Notes: generated from the letters alone by a model not told the origin. A stretch of DNA of 64,000 bases from Homarus americanus (GCF_018991925.1 NW_024754827.1:62001-126000); one strand, 5' to 3'; counted from the first letter of the stretch, positions 46,186 to 56,560 are shown. Made by a program: numbers and translations.

Positions 46186-46830
46186 TTACTGGAAGCAATA
46201 ATTTCAAACTCAATTCGAAATCACCTGGAGAAGCACAAGTTGATCAATGATTCCCAACATGGCTTCACAAGTGGGCGTTCATGTGTAACAAATCTATGAT
46301 CATTCTTTTTAACTGTTTTCGAATCACTGGACAACGGACACGATTATGATGCGGTATATACCCCGACTTAAGCAAATCCTTCGACAGAGTCTCCCACGAA
46401 AGACTAATACGTAAAGTGGAGGCTCGTGGAATTGGAGTAGATAGTCTAAAATGGATTAGGGCGTGGTTACTGGACAGGAAACAGCGAGTAAGCATTAACG
46501 GCACTAAATCCGATTGGGGTAGAGTCACTAGTGGAGTACCCCAAGGCTCAGTACTTGGACCATTACTATTTATTGTATAAATAAACGACATAGATATAGG
46601 CGTAGACAGCAACATAAGTAAATTTGCTGACGACACTAAAATAGGGCGCGTAATTAAATCTGACGAGGACTCCGCAAAATTATAAGAAGATCTAAACAAA
46701 TTTTTTGCTCGGTCTGAAAAATGGCAGATGAAATTCAATGTGGACAAATGTAAAGTACTTAATCTAGGAGATGTAAACAGAGAAACCAGATATCAGATGA
46801 ACAACGTTGTTAAAGAGAAATTCGACTGAG
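46186..46830 (+). pseudogene. Reverse transcriptase domain of the LINE, inactivated
   Basis: RNA-dependent DNA polymerase core. Visible: KLLEAIISNSIRNHLEKHKL, QHGFTSGRS (from about 46253), DLSKSFDRVSHERL (from about 46363, finger/palm region with the first catalytic Asp), GVPQGSVLGPLLF (46533-46571) and FADDTK (46623-46640, the catalytic Asp pair). Breaks: TGA after VTNL at about 46296, a frameshift at about 46355, TAA after LLFIV at about 46578, TAA near 46682 and TGA near 46826. The catalytic motifs are otherwise intact, so decay is moderate. Confidence 0.9.
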
Positions 46831-47505
46831 AATGATTTATGAGTAATGATAAGTAGGAATCTTAAACCAAGTCAACAATGTGTATTTGTTCGAAACAGGG
46901 CTAACAAAGTACTTGGGTTCGTACAAAGGAGTGTTAGTTACAAGACTAGCGAGGTTATCATAAAACTATATCTTGCGCTTGTGAGACCTCACTTGGATTA
47001 GGCAGTTCAGTTATGGTCACCGTACTATAGAATGGATATAGAATCCCTAGAAATAATTCAGAGGAGAATGACAAGACTAATCCCGGGCATTAGGAACTTT
47101 GATTACAGAGACAGATTAAAGCATTTTAACCTGCACTCCCTCGAGAGACGTAGAGTGAGGGGCGATATGATCGAGGTGTATAAATAAAAGTCAGGGTTAA
47201 CCAAAGGTGATATAACAAAGGTACTCAAACTATCCAACCAGGAACGAACTCGTAGCAATGGCTTTAAATTAGACAAATTTAGATTTAGGCGCGAGATAGG
47301 TAAACATTGGTTTGAAAAGAAGAGTAGTGGACGAGTGGAACAAGTTACCAAACATCATCATTAACTCGAACACGCTGGATAGCTTCAAACATAGGTTGGA
47401 TGGATATATGAGCAATAGGTGATTGGGTGTAAACGGGACTGCCCAGTATGGGCCAATAGGCCCACTGTAGTTTCCTCCATTCTTGTGTTCTTAGGTTCTT
47501 GTTAA

Positions 47506-47560
47506 TAACATGAGCTGACCTATGACCTCTCAACATGACCTGACATAAAACTGAATACCA
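47506..47560. repeat. 27 bp TGACCT-type repeat, right part
   Basis: TAACATGAGCTGACC followed by TATGACCTCTCAACATGACC: the continuation of the array interrupted by the LINE. Confidence 0.8.
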
Positions 47561-48165
47561 TCAATACCTTACTACAGAAACATCACGAAAATAATAACAT
47601 GATACACAATTTTTAACTTCAACTGAAATATAATCTTTGTTTTGTATTTTCATCTATCAAAAATGTAACAAAAACGCTCACAAATATATATGGTTCCTAC
47701 ATATTGATATACACAAAATACATACGAAAGGTCAACCCCAGATGCCTCTTGCTATTGTATCAAAGACCATGACCTCTGACCTTTTACAAACTGTATACTC
47801 TGACCTTTGAGCGAAGTATTAAAATTAAAGTCAGCAACAGTAGATAGAACCTGTGTTGTGGGCCTTGAAAATAAATAAATATAAAAACCAATAAGTATTA
47901 AATTCTGGGGATATTCAATATTTTGGGGTTAAAAAATTTACCACCCACCTGATAAATTAATTAACCTTTGTTCACCTGTGTTCACCTGTGTTCTATTTCT
48001 ACTAGATAGGGTTAAATAGGTCTAAGATTATATATTCTGAATAAAATACAATAGTTCTTCTGGAAAATATGTCATTATGTTATGTTATTCTCGGTTCTTA
48101 CTTTTAATATTAATTTTTACTTCTTTCATTCCCTTTCTATGTATACTCATTCTCTCTCTCTTTCC
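47560..48165. other. AT-rich spacer
   Basis: ATGACCTCTGACC near 47770 may be a stray array unit. Otherwise nothing recognised. Confidence 0.5.
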
Positions 48166-48169
48166 ATTC

Positions 48170-48480
48170 GTTATTATTATTATTATTATTATTATCATCA
48201 TTCCTTTATGTTCTCGTCTTCTTCAAGTACCTTTGTTATTGTATTCTTCATTCTCCTCCTCTTATCCTCCTTCTCTTCCTCATTCTCCTCTTTAACCTAC
48301 TCCTCCCCCTTTCTTCTCCGCCCCATCCTCCTCTTCCTTCTTTTTCTCTCTATCCCCTCACCTTCTCCTGTTTATCTTCCTCATTCTCCCCCTCCTCTTT
48401 CTTCTTCTCCTCCTTCTCTTTCTTCTCCTCCTCCTCCTCCTCCTCTTTCTTCTTCTCCTCCTCCTCCTTCTCTCACTTTC
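48170..48480. repeat. (ATT)n and pyrimidine tract
   Basis: ATT run at about 48172-48195, then CTCCTCC/TTCTTC sequence from 48240 to 48480. Confidence 0.9.
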
Positions 48481-48539
48481 TAATAAAACTCACCATTGTT
48501 GTATTTCCTTATCGGGTTTTATACACATTACCATGGCAG

Positions 48540-48608
48540 CCGGAGGGGGGAGGGGGGGTGCCACAGGGGGGGTTGTAATGTATGTGTGTGTGTGTGTGTG
48601 TGTGTGTG
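48540..48608. repeat. G-run cluster and (GT)n
   Basis: Several runs of 6-8 G at 48545-48571, then GT at about 48582-48608. Confidence 0.9.
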
Positions 48609-48609
48609 G

Positions 48610-49015
48610 GAGACAGTGACACTCCACCACTGACCCGGCAGTAACAGATACTTACACGTGACAAGAAAGTAACACATAAGAGTACAACATCCTCCCATGA
48701 ACGAACGCCACTGCTGTCACAAGGCGAGCGAAAGTTTGTCTGACTTAAGTTCCCATGTTATGTCATATTGGGACACAGGTGAACGCCAGGTGTTAACGTA
48801 ACCTGTGTGGACATTGTTTTTAATTCACAGTCAGAATATTATCCCCATTTGACTTCAATTTAAAGATATTTATTGTGTTTTTCTTTGTGATTTTTTTTTT
48901 TTATTATTTTTTCGATAATCATTTTATTGCCACAGGTTTTATATGGGTTTAGCCGTCCCATTTTCTTTACTTGTGTGATTGTGTTTTGTCCTGAATTTTC
49001 GTGGAGAAATCTTAA
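48610..49015. other. Spacer
   Basis: Nothing recognised. Confidence 0.5.
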
Positions 49016-49018
49016 ATC

Positions 49019-49019
<1 letters not shown>

Positions 49020-49066
<47 letters not shown>
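49020..49066. repeat. (AC)n microsatellite
   Basis: Pure AC run of 46 bases. Confidence 0.97.
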
Positions 49067-49067
<1 letters not shown>

Positions 49068-49069
49068 CC

Positions 49070-49325
49070 TTCCTAATATAATCTAATACCTGTGTAAAAT
49101 AATCGAGAACCCACTAAATTAATATAGGACCCCAAAAATTAACCTAAGACCCCTGGCAAATAATCAAGACTCCTGGAAAATATCATAGGACCCCCCCCAA
49201 ATAATCCAGGATACTCGAAAATTATTTAGGATCCACAGAAAATAATTCAGGACTCACCAAAATGACGTAAAATATTAGAAAAAAAATGTTTACAAAATTT
49301 AGCAGCCAGACCTAGATGTTGGCAC
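49070..49325. repeat. Degenerate AAAATAATC-AGGACCC repeat
   Basis: Loose units such as ATAATCCAGGA and AATTATTTAGGA recur about every 28-30 bases at 49100-49265. Decayed tandem array. Confidence 0.55.
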
Positions 49326-49329
49326 TATG

Positions 49330-49770
49330 GACTGGACACAACACTACCTCCATCGTCTCTCCTTCAAACTACCTCCATCGTCCCTCCTTCATCCTTCTTC
49401 CTCCTCTTCCTTTCTCATTATCTTAGCCTCTCTCTCCCTCTCTGCCTTACTTCCCTTTCTTCGCCCCTATCTCCCTCCCTCCCTCCCTCCTTCCTTCGCT
49501 CTGACTTTCTTACCTCCCTTTCTCTTTTGCCTCCCTTTCCTCCTTAGCCCTTCCTCCCTCTCCTTAATAGCCATTCTTCCTCACTCCTTTCTCTCCTTCG
49601 GTTACTCCATTCCTTCCTTCCTTAACTCCTCCTTATCTTCCACCCTCCTCTCTCTTCCTATCTCCCATTCTTCCTCCCTCCTCTCTCTCTCCTGTCTCTC
49701 TTCTTCTTCCCCCTCTCTCTCCCACCTCCCTCTCTCTCCCATCTCTTCCTGCCTCCCTCGCCCGGCCAGG
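49330..49770. repeat. Pyrimidine-rich tract
   Basis: CTCCCT, CTTCCT and CTCTCC words, with a perfect CCTCCCTCCCTCC stretch near 49472. Not coding. Confidence 0.85.
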
Positions 49771-49977
49771 ATATTTGATAAAGGTGATACTGGCTCACTG
49801 AGAGATAAGATAAGACGCATCGACAGAAAATATAATCAATAGTTTTTACTGATAACAGAGAGGAGACGATACTCTTAGAGGAATTTTTTCTTGTTTTTTT
49901 TTTTCATTATTCGTCTAAAGTTATTTTTTTTTCTTTGCGATGGAGAACGAGAAAGGTAAATTTAATGATACTTTTTA

Positions 49978-50296
49978 TATCCTTGAGTATGATGATTTAG
50001 ATTTTTGAGTATGATGATTCAAAATTTTGAGTATGATGATTTAAAATTTTGATTATGATGATTTAAAATTTTGAGTATGATGATTTAACTATTTCAGTAC
50101 GATGATTTAACCGTTTAAGTATAATGGACTTTTTTATTGTGATAATTTAACCTCTTGAGTATGGTGATTTAACCCTTTGAGTACAATGTCATCATACACA
50201 AAGGAGTATATTATCGGATTAAAAATGTTAAAGCAAAGTACTTAAAGGGAAAATCATTGTACTCATACAGTTAAAACATCATACCCAAGGGATTAT
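49978..50296. repeat. 22 bp repeat with inverted right end (MITE-like)
   Basis: Left part: about seven imperfect copies of TTGAGTATGATGATTTAAAA-type units. Right end TAAAACATCATACCCAAGGGAT is the inverse complement of the left end ATCCTTGAGTATGATGATTTA with a few mismatches. Could be a palindromic MITE whose arm was tandemly expanded, or an inverted tandem array. Confidence 0.55.
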
Positions 50297-50298
50297 GA

Positions 50299-50342
<44 letters not shown>

Positions 50343-50445
50343 ACCTCATACTCGACCACAACCAACATTCCTCCTCCTACGGTCCTCCTCCACCACCTCA
50401 CACTCCTCCTCCACCACCACCAACACTCCTCCTCATTAGCTGGGG
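50299..50445. repeat. (AC)n and CTCCTCCACCACC repeat
   Basis: AC run at 50299-50342, then imperfect CACCACCTCACACTCCTCCT units. Confidence 0.92.
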
Positions 50446-51215
50446 GGAAGGATACTAACAAGACTCACCATCAACAAATACTGGCCAGGAAGGAGCACCT
50501 CACCTGTGGGCCTTACCTACAATTAGCCACAAGTTGTGTCGCCCGAAGGTGGTAGTAATTTTCCACCGAATTTGGGGTAACTACAGAGAAATGCACCTGT
50601 GTGTTTTGCACTAATTAGCTTCACCTGTCTATTAACTTCCCTCATTGTGTCGTGGCGGGCGAGAGGGTGTGTGTGTGGTACGGCAGGTAAGGTGGGGGTT
50701 ACATTTTGTTTCCGTGGTGCTTTAGTCAGCTGTTGTTCTATTGGTGGTGGCATTGTTGTTTTATTGGTGGTGGCACTGTTCTTTTTACTAGTAGTGGCAG
50801 CGTTCTTATACTGGTGTTGTCTCGTTCTTTTATGGCACTCCAGGCGGTTGTGCACTGTTATCTGGTTGTTTAAGAGTGCATACCTACTGCTGGACCCTCG
50901 TCACTAGTCAGTAACCCTCAACTCCCCCCCCCCACCCTCCTCGTGCCTGGCTGCCAGAGTCTATTATACGAGTCAGGTGTTTGGTAGTAAAGGGGAATAA
51001 TACCAACACCTGTATGATAATGTTACCTGGCGACAGTTGTTTTACCTGTACTTGTTAACAAATTAGTACCTTTGTTGATTTTGTGAATGAAGTTTCTAAC
51101 GGTGAATCATTATGGAGGGAGGGTGGAGGAGGGAAGATGGTGTCCGGAGTGGAAAGGGTGGAGGGAGAAATTGAAGTTAAAATGTTATTACTGATCTTCA
51201 ACAACTAAAGTCTTA
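50445..51215. other. Spacer
   Basis: TTATTGGTGGTGGCA-type units near 50735-50800, about 28 bp apart. Nothing else recognised. Confidence 0.5.
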
Positions 51216-51221
51216 AAGCGC

Positions 51222-51252
51222 GTAAGGTTAGGTTAGGTTAGGTTAGGTTAGT
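51222..51252. repeat. Short (TTAGG)n array
   Basis: About six GGTTA units, G-rich strand on plus. Confidence 0.88.
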
Positions 51253-51417
51253 AATTACATTGACTAGTCCACCAATCAACAAGTAAAGATTATCAGTGTG
51301 TCAGCAGCAGATTAGTGTCAGTGTTTTAAGTAAGACGCCAATAATTGTTACTTCTTGAGTCGTAAGTTCAGTGTTTGATTATAAAAAGTTATGAGACTTG
51401 ACCAACACAATATATAC

Positions 51418-51690
51418 ACCAGGACCTTCTCTTCTCTCCATCAAGGACGACCTTCCCCTCCACCAAGGACGACCCCTCCATCAGGACGACCTTCCCCTCC
51501 ACCAAGGACGACCCCTTCCATCAGGACGACCTTCCCCCCTCCACCAGGACGACCCTCCCTCCACCAAGGACGACCCCCCCTCCACCAAGGACGACCCCCT
51601 CCACCAAGGACGACCCTCCCTCCACCAAGGACGACCCCCTCCACCAAGGACGACCTTCCCCCTCCACCAAGGACGGCCCCATTCCCTCCC
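51418..51690. repeat. About 20 bp C/A-rich minisatellite
   Basis: Around thirteen copies of CTCCACCAAGGACGACCCC with the variant CCATCAGGACGACC. Open in more than one frame (HQGRP/RTTP repeats); not a gene. Confidence 0.93.
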
Positions 51691-51859
51691 CTGCTCTCCT
51701 CTTTCCTGTCCTGCTGCTGCCCTGGACTGGATGAGGGTAATGGTGGGTTAAAAATTACCAGCAGAGTCTGTTAAGCCAGGTGGGGACTTCCCTAGAGGAC
51801 GCCATCGTACATCCGCCCGTGTGGCAGCCAGAGGATGGGCGAACCTTCCTGCGGGTGTA

Positions 51860-52300
51860 TCAAACTCCATCCACCTAGCCTAACCCCCATCCTCCTCCTC
51901 TACCCCATCCACCTTCTCTTCCACCCCATGTTTCCCTCCATCGTATCCTCACTCTCCATCAAATTCACCCCTTCACCACCATCCTCACCACTCCACCCCA
52001 TCCTCACCACTCCACCCCATCCACTCCTCGACACACACGCCCTAATATGACCCTCCTTGATGATTCCTCCACCTTCCTCGTGCAGGCAGCTGGCAGCTTT
52101 CCCGCCCCTCTCCAACTCAGTCCTACACACACTGTTTGCAGCTGTGTCATCCATCATCCTCCATCCTACTGTCTCACCCACCCCCTGTCTCACCACCCGA
52201 CCCTACTGTCTCACCCACCCGACCCTACTGTCTCATCCACCCCATACCCCGCCCAGTACACACCTTCTACCATACTCTCATACCACCCACCATACTTCCC
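51860..52300. repeat. C-rich degenerate repeats
   Basis: CCATCCTCACCACTCCACCC twice near 51978-52020, then CTGTCTCACCCACCCGACCCTA two or three times near 52170-52240. Confidence 0.8.
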
Positions 52301-52327
52301 TTAAAATGCTATACTTGGGCACCATGA

Positions 52328-52415
52328 TAAATATGATGGTTATACACTCAGTAACAACACATACACCTCTACACTCAGTAACAAGAGACTCATATATACA
52401 CATTCAGTAACAAGA
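52328..52415. repeat. About 32 bp tandem repeat
   Basis: Three copies containing CACTCAGTAACAA (or CATTCAGTAACAA) followed by GAGA or CACATA-type tails. Confidence 0.85.
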
Positions 52416-52436
52416 GAGACATGGACACAAAGCTAG

Positions 52437-52439
<3 letters not shown>

Positions 52440-52488
<49 letters not shown>

Positions 52489-52497
52489 AGAGAGATA
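52440..52497. repeat. (AG)n microsatellite
   Basis: AG run with one AAAAG interruption. Confidence 0.97.
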
Positions 52498-52623
52498 AGC
52501 CACACTTGGCTTCCATAAATTAAGTGTTACAAGTTTACTCACAGTGACCAGATGAGACACTAATCCAGAGATACTGTTCCTGTGGGGTGACCGGTCCTTA
52601 TTACCCACCCGCCCGCCTACTTA

Positions 52624-52815
52624 CCTCTGATAATGTCTACAAACTTTTGTTGCTAAGAGTCTTAACCTGACCTGACCTGACCTGACCTGACCTGACCTAA
52701 CCTAACCTAACCTCTCATAATGTCTACAAACTTTTGTTGCCAAGAGTCTTAACCTGACCTGACCTGACCTGACCTAACCTCACCTAACATTAACCTAACC
52801 TAACCTCATCTAACA
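52624..52815. repeat. 87 bp duplication containing mixed CCTGA/CCTAA arrays
   Basis: TAATGTCTACAAACTTTTGT, then TGCTAAGAGTCTTAA, then five to seven CCTGA units and CCTAA units. The whole block occurs twice, starting at 52624 and 52711. The second copy decays into CCTCACCTAACATTAACC. C-rich strand on plus. Confidence 0.93.
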
Positions 52816-52839
52816 CGACCTGACACACGAGTAGGTTAA

Positions 52840-52930
52840 GGGTGTTGTGGTGGGAGTGTTGTGATGGGGGTAATGTGGTGGGGTTTTGTGATGAGGGTAA
52901 TGTGGTGGGTGTTGTGGTGGGGTGTTGTGG
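52840..52930. repeat. TGTTGTGGTGGGG repeat
   Basis: Imperfect GGGTAATGTGGTGGG and GTTGTGGTGGGG units running into the SINE head. Confidence 0.88.
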
Positions 52931-53165
52931 TGGGGTGCAGCGGTCGAGAGGAAACAACACTCGCCTCCTTTCTGAAAACTCGCTGGTTCGAACTCGGGGC
53001 GCCCCTAGTCCACCCAGCTATAAATGGACACTTGGCGTTACAGTTGAGGAAGTAAAGACGATCGAGTACTGTGCCAGCGACTCTTAGTATACAATGTTTG
53101 GCCTCCCATAGTATCCCTAATGGGTTGTTAAGCCTACGACCCAGTGTTACTCTTACGTTAGTTTG
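52931..53165 (+). mobile_element. tRNA-derived SINE candidate
   Basis: A tRNA-like head at about 52931-53006: GGTGCAGCGGTCGAG resembles a Pol III A-box and GGTTCGAACTC (52985-52995) is a near-perfect B-box, about 40 bases apart. It is followed by CCACCCAGCTATAAATGGAC (about 53010-53029), a body motif typical of arthropod and mollusc tRNA SINEs. The 5' and 3' acceptor strands do not pair convincingly, so it is unlikely to be a functional tRNA. The 3' end is unclear, near CTTACGTTAGTTTGTCTG. I see no target-site duplication. Confidence 0.6.
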
Positions 53166-53215
53166 TCTGTTCGTTCGTTTATCCGTCCGTCCGTCCGTCT
53201 GTCTGTTTAAGCCTC
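53165..53215. repeat. (GTTC)n/(GTCC)n/(GTCT)n short tetranucleotide run
   Basis: GTCTGTTCGTTCGTTTATCC followed by GTCCGTCCGTCCGTCTGTCT. Small related array at the SINE tail. Confidence 0.85.
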
Positions 53216-53249
53216 CATATCGATCAATAAGTCCTCCTCGACGATCTCT

Positions 53250-54850
53250 CTCTCCCATGACAAACTCCCTTTATCTCCCCCATGACAAACTCCCTTTATC
53301 TCCCCATGACAAACTCCCATCCCCCATGAAAACTCTTATCCCCCATGACACTCCTTTATCTCCCCATGACAAACTCCTTTATCCCCCAGACAAACTCCTT
53401 TATCCAACCCCCCAACAACCACCCCAACAAACCAATCCCTTTATCTCCCCATGACAAACTCCCTTTATCTCCCCCATGACAAACTCCTTTATCTCCCCCA
53501 TGACAAACTCCCTTTATCTCCCCCATGACAAACTCCCTTTATCTCCCCCATGACAAACTCCTTTATCTCCCCATGACAAACTCCTTTATCTCCCCATGAC
53601 AAACTCCTTTATCCCCCCCATGACAAACTCCTTTATCTCCCCCGACAAACTCCCTTTATCTCCCCATGACAAACTCCCTTTATCTCCCCCATGACAAACT
53701 CCACCCCCATGACAAACTCCTTATCTCACCCTTATCTCCCCCCATGACAAACTCCCTTTATCTCCCCCATAACAAACTCCTTTATCTCCCCCATGACAAA
53801 CTCCCTTTATCTCCCCATAACAAACTCCTTTATCTCCCCATGACAAACTCCCTTTATCCCCCGACAAACTCCTTTATCTCCCCATAAAACCCACCAACCC
53901 ACCCCAACAAACTCCCTTATCTCCCCATGACAACTCCTTTATCTCCCCATGACAAACTCCCTTATCTCCCCCATGACAAACTCCTTTATCTCCCCCATGA
54001 CAAACTCTCCCCATGACAAACTCCTTTATCTCCCCATGACAAACTCCTTTATCTCCCCCATGACAACTCCTTTTCTCCCCCCATGACAAACTCCTTTATC
54101 TCCCCCCATGACAAACTCCTTTATCTCCCCCATGACAAACTCCTTTATCTCCCCATGACAAACTCCTTTATCTCCCCATGACAAACTCCCTTTTTCTCCC
54201 CATGACAAACTCCCTTTATCTCCCCCATGAAAAACTCCCTTATCCCCCCATGACAAACTCCTTTATCTCCCCATGACAAACTCCCTTTTCTCCCCCATGA
54301 CAAACTCCCTATCTCCCCATGACAAACTCCTTTATCTCCCCATGACAAACTCCTATCTCCCCATGACAAACTCCTTTATCTCCCCCATGACAAACTCCCT
54401 TTAACCCCATGACAAACTCCTTTATCCCCCCATGACAAACTCCTTATCTCCCCATGACAACTCCCTTTATCTCCCCCATGACAAACTCCTTTATCTCCCC
54501 CATGACAAACTCCTTTATCTCCCCATGACAAACTCCTTTATCTCCCCCTGACAAACTCCTTTATCTCCCCATGACAAACTCCTTTATCTCCCCCATGACA
54601 AACTCCCTTTATCTCCCCATGACAAACTCCCTTTATCTCCTCCCCATGACAAACTCCTTTATCTCCCCCATGACAACTCTTTCCCCCCAAAAACTCCTTT
54701 ATCTCCCCATGACAAACTCCCTTATCTCCCCCATGCCTTTATCTCCCCATGACAAACTCCTTTATCTCCCCATGACAAACTCCCTTTATCTCCCCCATGA
54801 CAAACTCCCTTTATCTCCCCATGACAAACTCCCTTTATCTTCCCCATTAA
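53250..54850. repeat. 1.6 kb minisatellite, 22-25 bp unit
   Basis: About 65 copies of CCCATGACAAACTCCTTTAT plus CTCC, with frequent 1-2 base length changes in the C run and in CTCC(C)TTTATC. Two foreign-looking islands, CAACCCCCCAACAACCACCCC near 53405 and AAACCCACCAACCCACCCC near 53886, contain related words and sit about 480 bases apart. Unit-length variation destroys frame continuity; the open pieces (MTNSLYLPHDK-like or SWGDKGVCHGE-like) are not genes. Confidence 0.97.
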
Positions 54851-54911
54851 TAAATTTTACATTGTAATTTTTTGTCATATATATAAAACCTAATTTTTCT
54901 CAGGACAAAAT

Positions 54912-55008
54912 TCTGTCTGTCTGTCTGTCTGTCTGATGTGCCTGTGTGTCTTCTGTGTCTGTCTGTCTGTCTGTCTGTGTTTCTGTCTGTCTGTGTCTGA
55001 TGTGTGCC

Positions 55009-55043
<35 letters not shown>

Positions 55044-55066
55044 GTGTGCCTGTGTGTCTGTCTTTG

Positions 55067-55099
<33 letters not shown>

Positions 55100-55176
55100 G
55101 ATGTGTGCCTGTGTGTCTGTCTTTGTCTGTCTGTCTGTCTGTCTGTGTTTCTGTCTGTCTGTGTCTGATGTGTGCC

Positions 55177-55209
<33 letters not shown>

Positions 55210-55302
55210 GATGTGTGCCTGCGTGTCTGTCTGGCTGTCTGTCTGTCTGTCTGTCTGGCTGTCTGTCTGTGTGTCTGTCTGTGTGTCTGTCTGTGTGTCT
55301 CG
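54912..55302. repeat. (CTGT)n array with TGATGTGTGCC interruptions
   Basis: About 390 bases of CTGT with recurrent TGTCTGATGTGTGCCTG blocks. The order TGTGTTTCTGTCTGTC then GTGTCTGATGTGTGCC recurs 168 bases apart (54977 and 55145), so a larger unit has been duplicated. Open frames on both strands are compositional. Confidence 0.96.
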
Positions 55303-55442
55303 CCAGTGTCCCGGCCGAGTGGGGAGGACACACACATGCTGGAGGAGTTGGCCGTGTACCAGCTAAGGTTGGCACTGAGGCTGGGCTGAGCAGTTAGGAG
55401 TCTGACTGTAGTGATGGGAAGTTCTGCATCCTGAATAACTAA

Positions 55443-55500
55443 GTAGGGTAGGGTAGGGTAGGGGGGGTAGGGTAGGTAGGGTGGGGTAGGGTGGGAGGTG
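55443..55500. repeat. (GGGTA)n G-rich array
   Basis: GGGTAGGGTAGGGTAGG, a G run of eight, then further GGGTA and GGGGTAGG units. Related to TTAGG by base change; strong formal G-quadruplex pattern. Confidence 0.92.
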
Positions 55501-55895
55501 GGAAAAGGATATTCATTTAATTTACAGATTAATTAGGCCAGGTTAGATTAGTTAGTAAACCCCAAACGAATGGAATACCCCCCCCCTCTCTCTCTCTCTC
55601 CCCCCCTCTCTCTCTCACGTCACTTTAATGGTAGACGCTATATTCCCGCCGTAACATAACACCGCCTTTATATCATTATAATGCACACAACACTGAAACA
55701 GACGCCACCTCGCCCACTAATATATTCAAACATGGATCTTTTTAACCCATCATAAATCCAGGTTAAAATTCTTACAGTTAATTTACCAGTTACATTTGGG
55801 GTCAGGAAGAGTTAATTATATAGAACTTAACAGTGTTTGATGTGATACGTTCAGTTTGATAACACAATCATCAATCTGCCAAACCGGAACATCAT
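55500..55895. other. Spacer with C and CT runs
   Basis: CCCCCCCTCTCTCTCTCT and CCCCCCTCTCTCTCTC near 55578-55617. Otherwise unique. Confidence 0.55.
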
Positions 55896-55898
55896 AAT

Positions 55899-55922
55899 AA
55901 ACACACACACATACACACACAC

Positions 55923-55995
<73 letters not shown>
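55899..55995. repeat. (AC)n microsatellite, about 97 bp
   Basis: AC run with AT and AA interruptions in the first 25 bases. Confidence 0.98.
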
Positions 55996-55996
<1 letters not shown>

Positions 55997-56049
55997 GACC
56001 ACCTGGTAACCAACTAAAGGGTCACACACATCATCTCTAGCCAGTGTCC

Positions 56050-56560
56050 TCCTCTCTCTCTCTCTCTCTCTCTCTCTTACTCTCCTTCTTCTTCCTTATT
56101 CGATCGATGTTTTGTTTCTTTACTTCTCTTTGCTTTCTCTAACTCCTTCCTTATTCACTATCTCTTCCCTCCCTTTTCACTGCATCTTTTCCCTCTCTTT
56201 ACTTCCTCTTCTTATCTCCCCTTCACTTCCTCTTCTTCCTCCCTCCCTTACTGCCTCTTCTTCCTCCCCTACTGACTCTCTTCTCTTCCTCCCTTACTGC
56301 CTCTTCTTCCCCTCTTCACTGCCTCTTCTTCCCCTCTTCACTCCCCTCTCATCTCCTCGTGCAATATTCTTTTTCCCTGTTGGAAGCCAGGGGCAGGACA
56401 AAAGGAGAGAGGATGGATGATGAGACATGTAGTGATTTCCTTCCTTCCTCTCCTACACGTTCCTTCTCTGCTTCCTTTATCGTCTATTTATCACCATTAA
56501 CTCTCTCCTTCCTTCACCCCTTCCTTCTTCTCTCTCCCTCACGTCAACATGTCAATCCTC
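56050..56560. repeat. (CT)n and pyrimidine tract
   Basis: CT run at about 56052-56076. From 56225 imperfect CTGCCTCTTCTTCC units. Low complexity. Confidence 0.85.

Larger units (their letters stand above)
44981..47505 (+). mobile_element. Degenerate CR1/Jockey-group LINE, about 2.5 kb
   Basis: A non-LTR retrotransposon encoding an AP-type endonuclease and reverse transcriptase, broken in several frames. In order: endonuclease words RSMRNKMDEIRALV and ALTETWI (about 45085-45170) and VGDFN (45285-45299); NNILDLVL (45692-45715); a linker ending in NTDPKWIYNYLKNIIGQRKA (about 46058-46115); the reverse transcriptase core; then LYLALVRPHLD (about 46970-47000), IQRRMTRLIPGIRNFDYRDR and FKHRLDGYM (about 47385-47410). 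The 3' end CATTCTTGTGTTCTTAGGTTCTTG is a short near-tandem repeat typical of CR1-like 3' termini (shown here as consecutive TTCTTG/TTCTTA words). Flanking TAACA at 44976-44980 and 47506-47510 may be the target-site duplication. It interrupts a 27 bp array. It is shorter than a full LINE, so the 5' end is missing. Not active. Confidence 0.87.

Noticed and set aside
52931..53006. Functional tRNA gene
   Set aside because: B-box is good, but acceptor and anticodon stems do not pair convincingly and a SINE body follows.
53250..54850. CRISPR-like or coding repeat array
   Set aside because: No spacers; unit length varies by 1-3 bases, which breaks any frame.
54847..55375. D/R/Q/T-rich ORFs of about 160 codons
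   Set aside because: Translations of the CTGT/ACAG tetranucleotide array.
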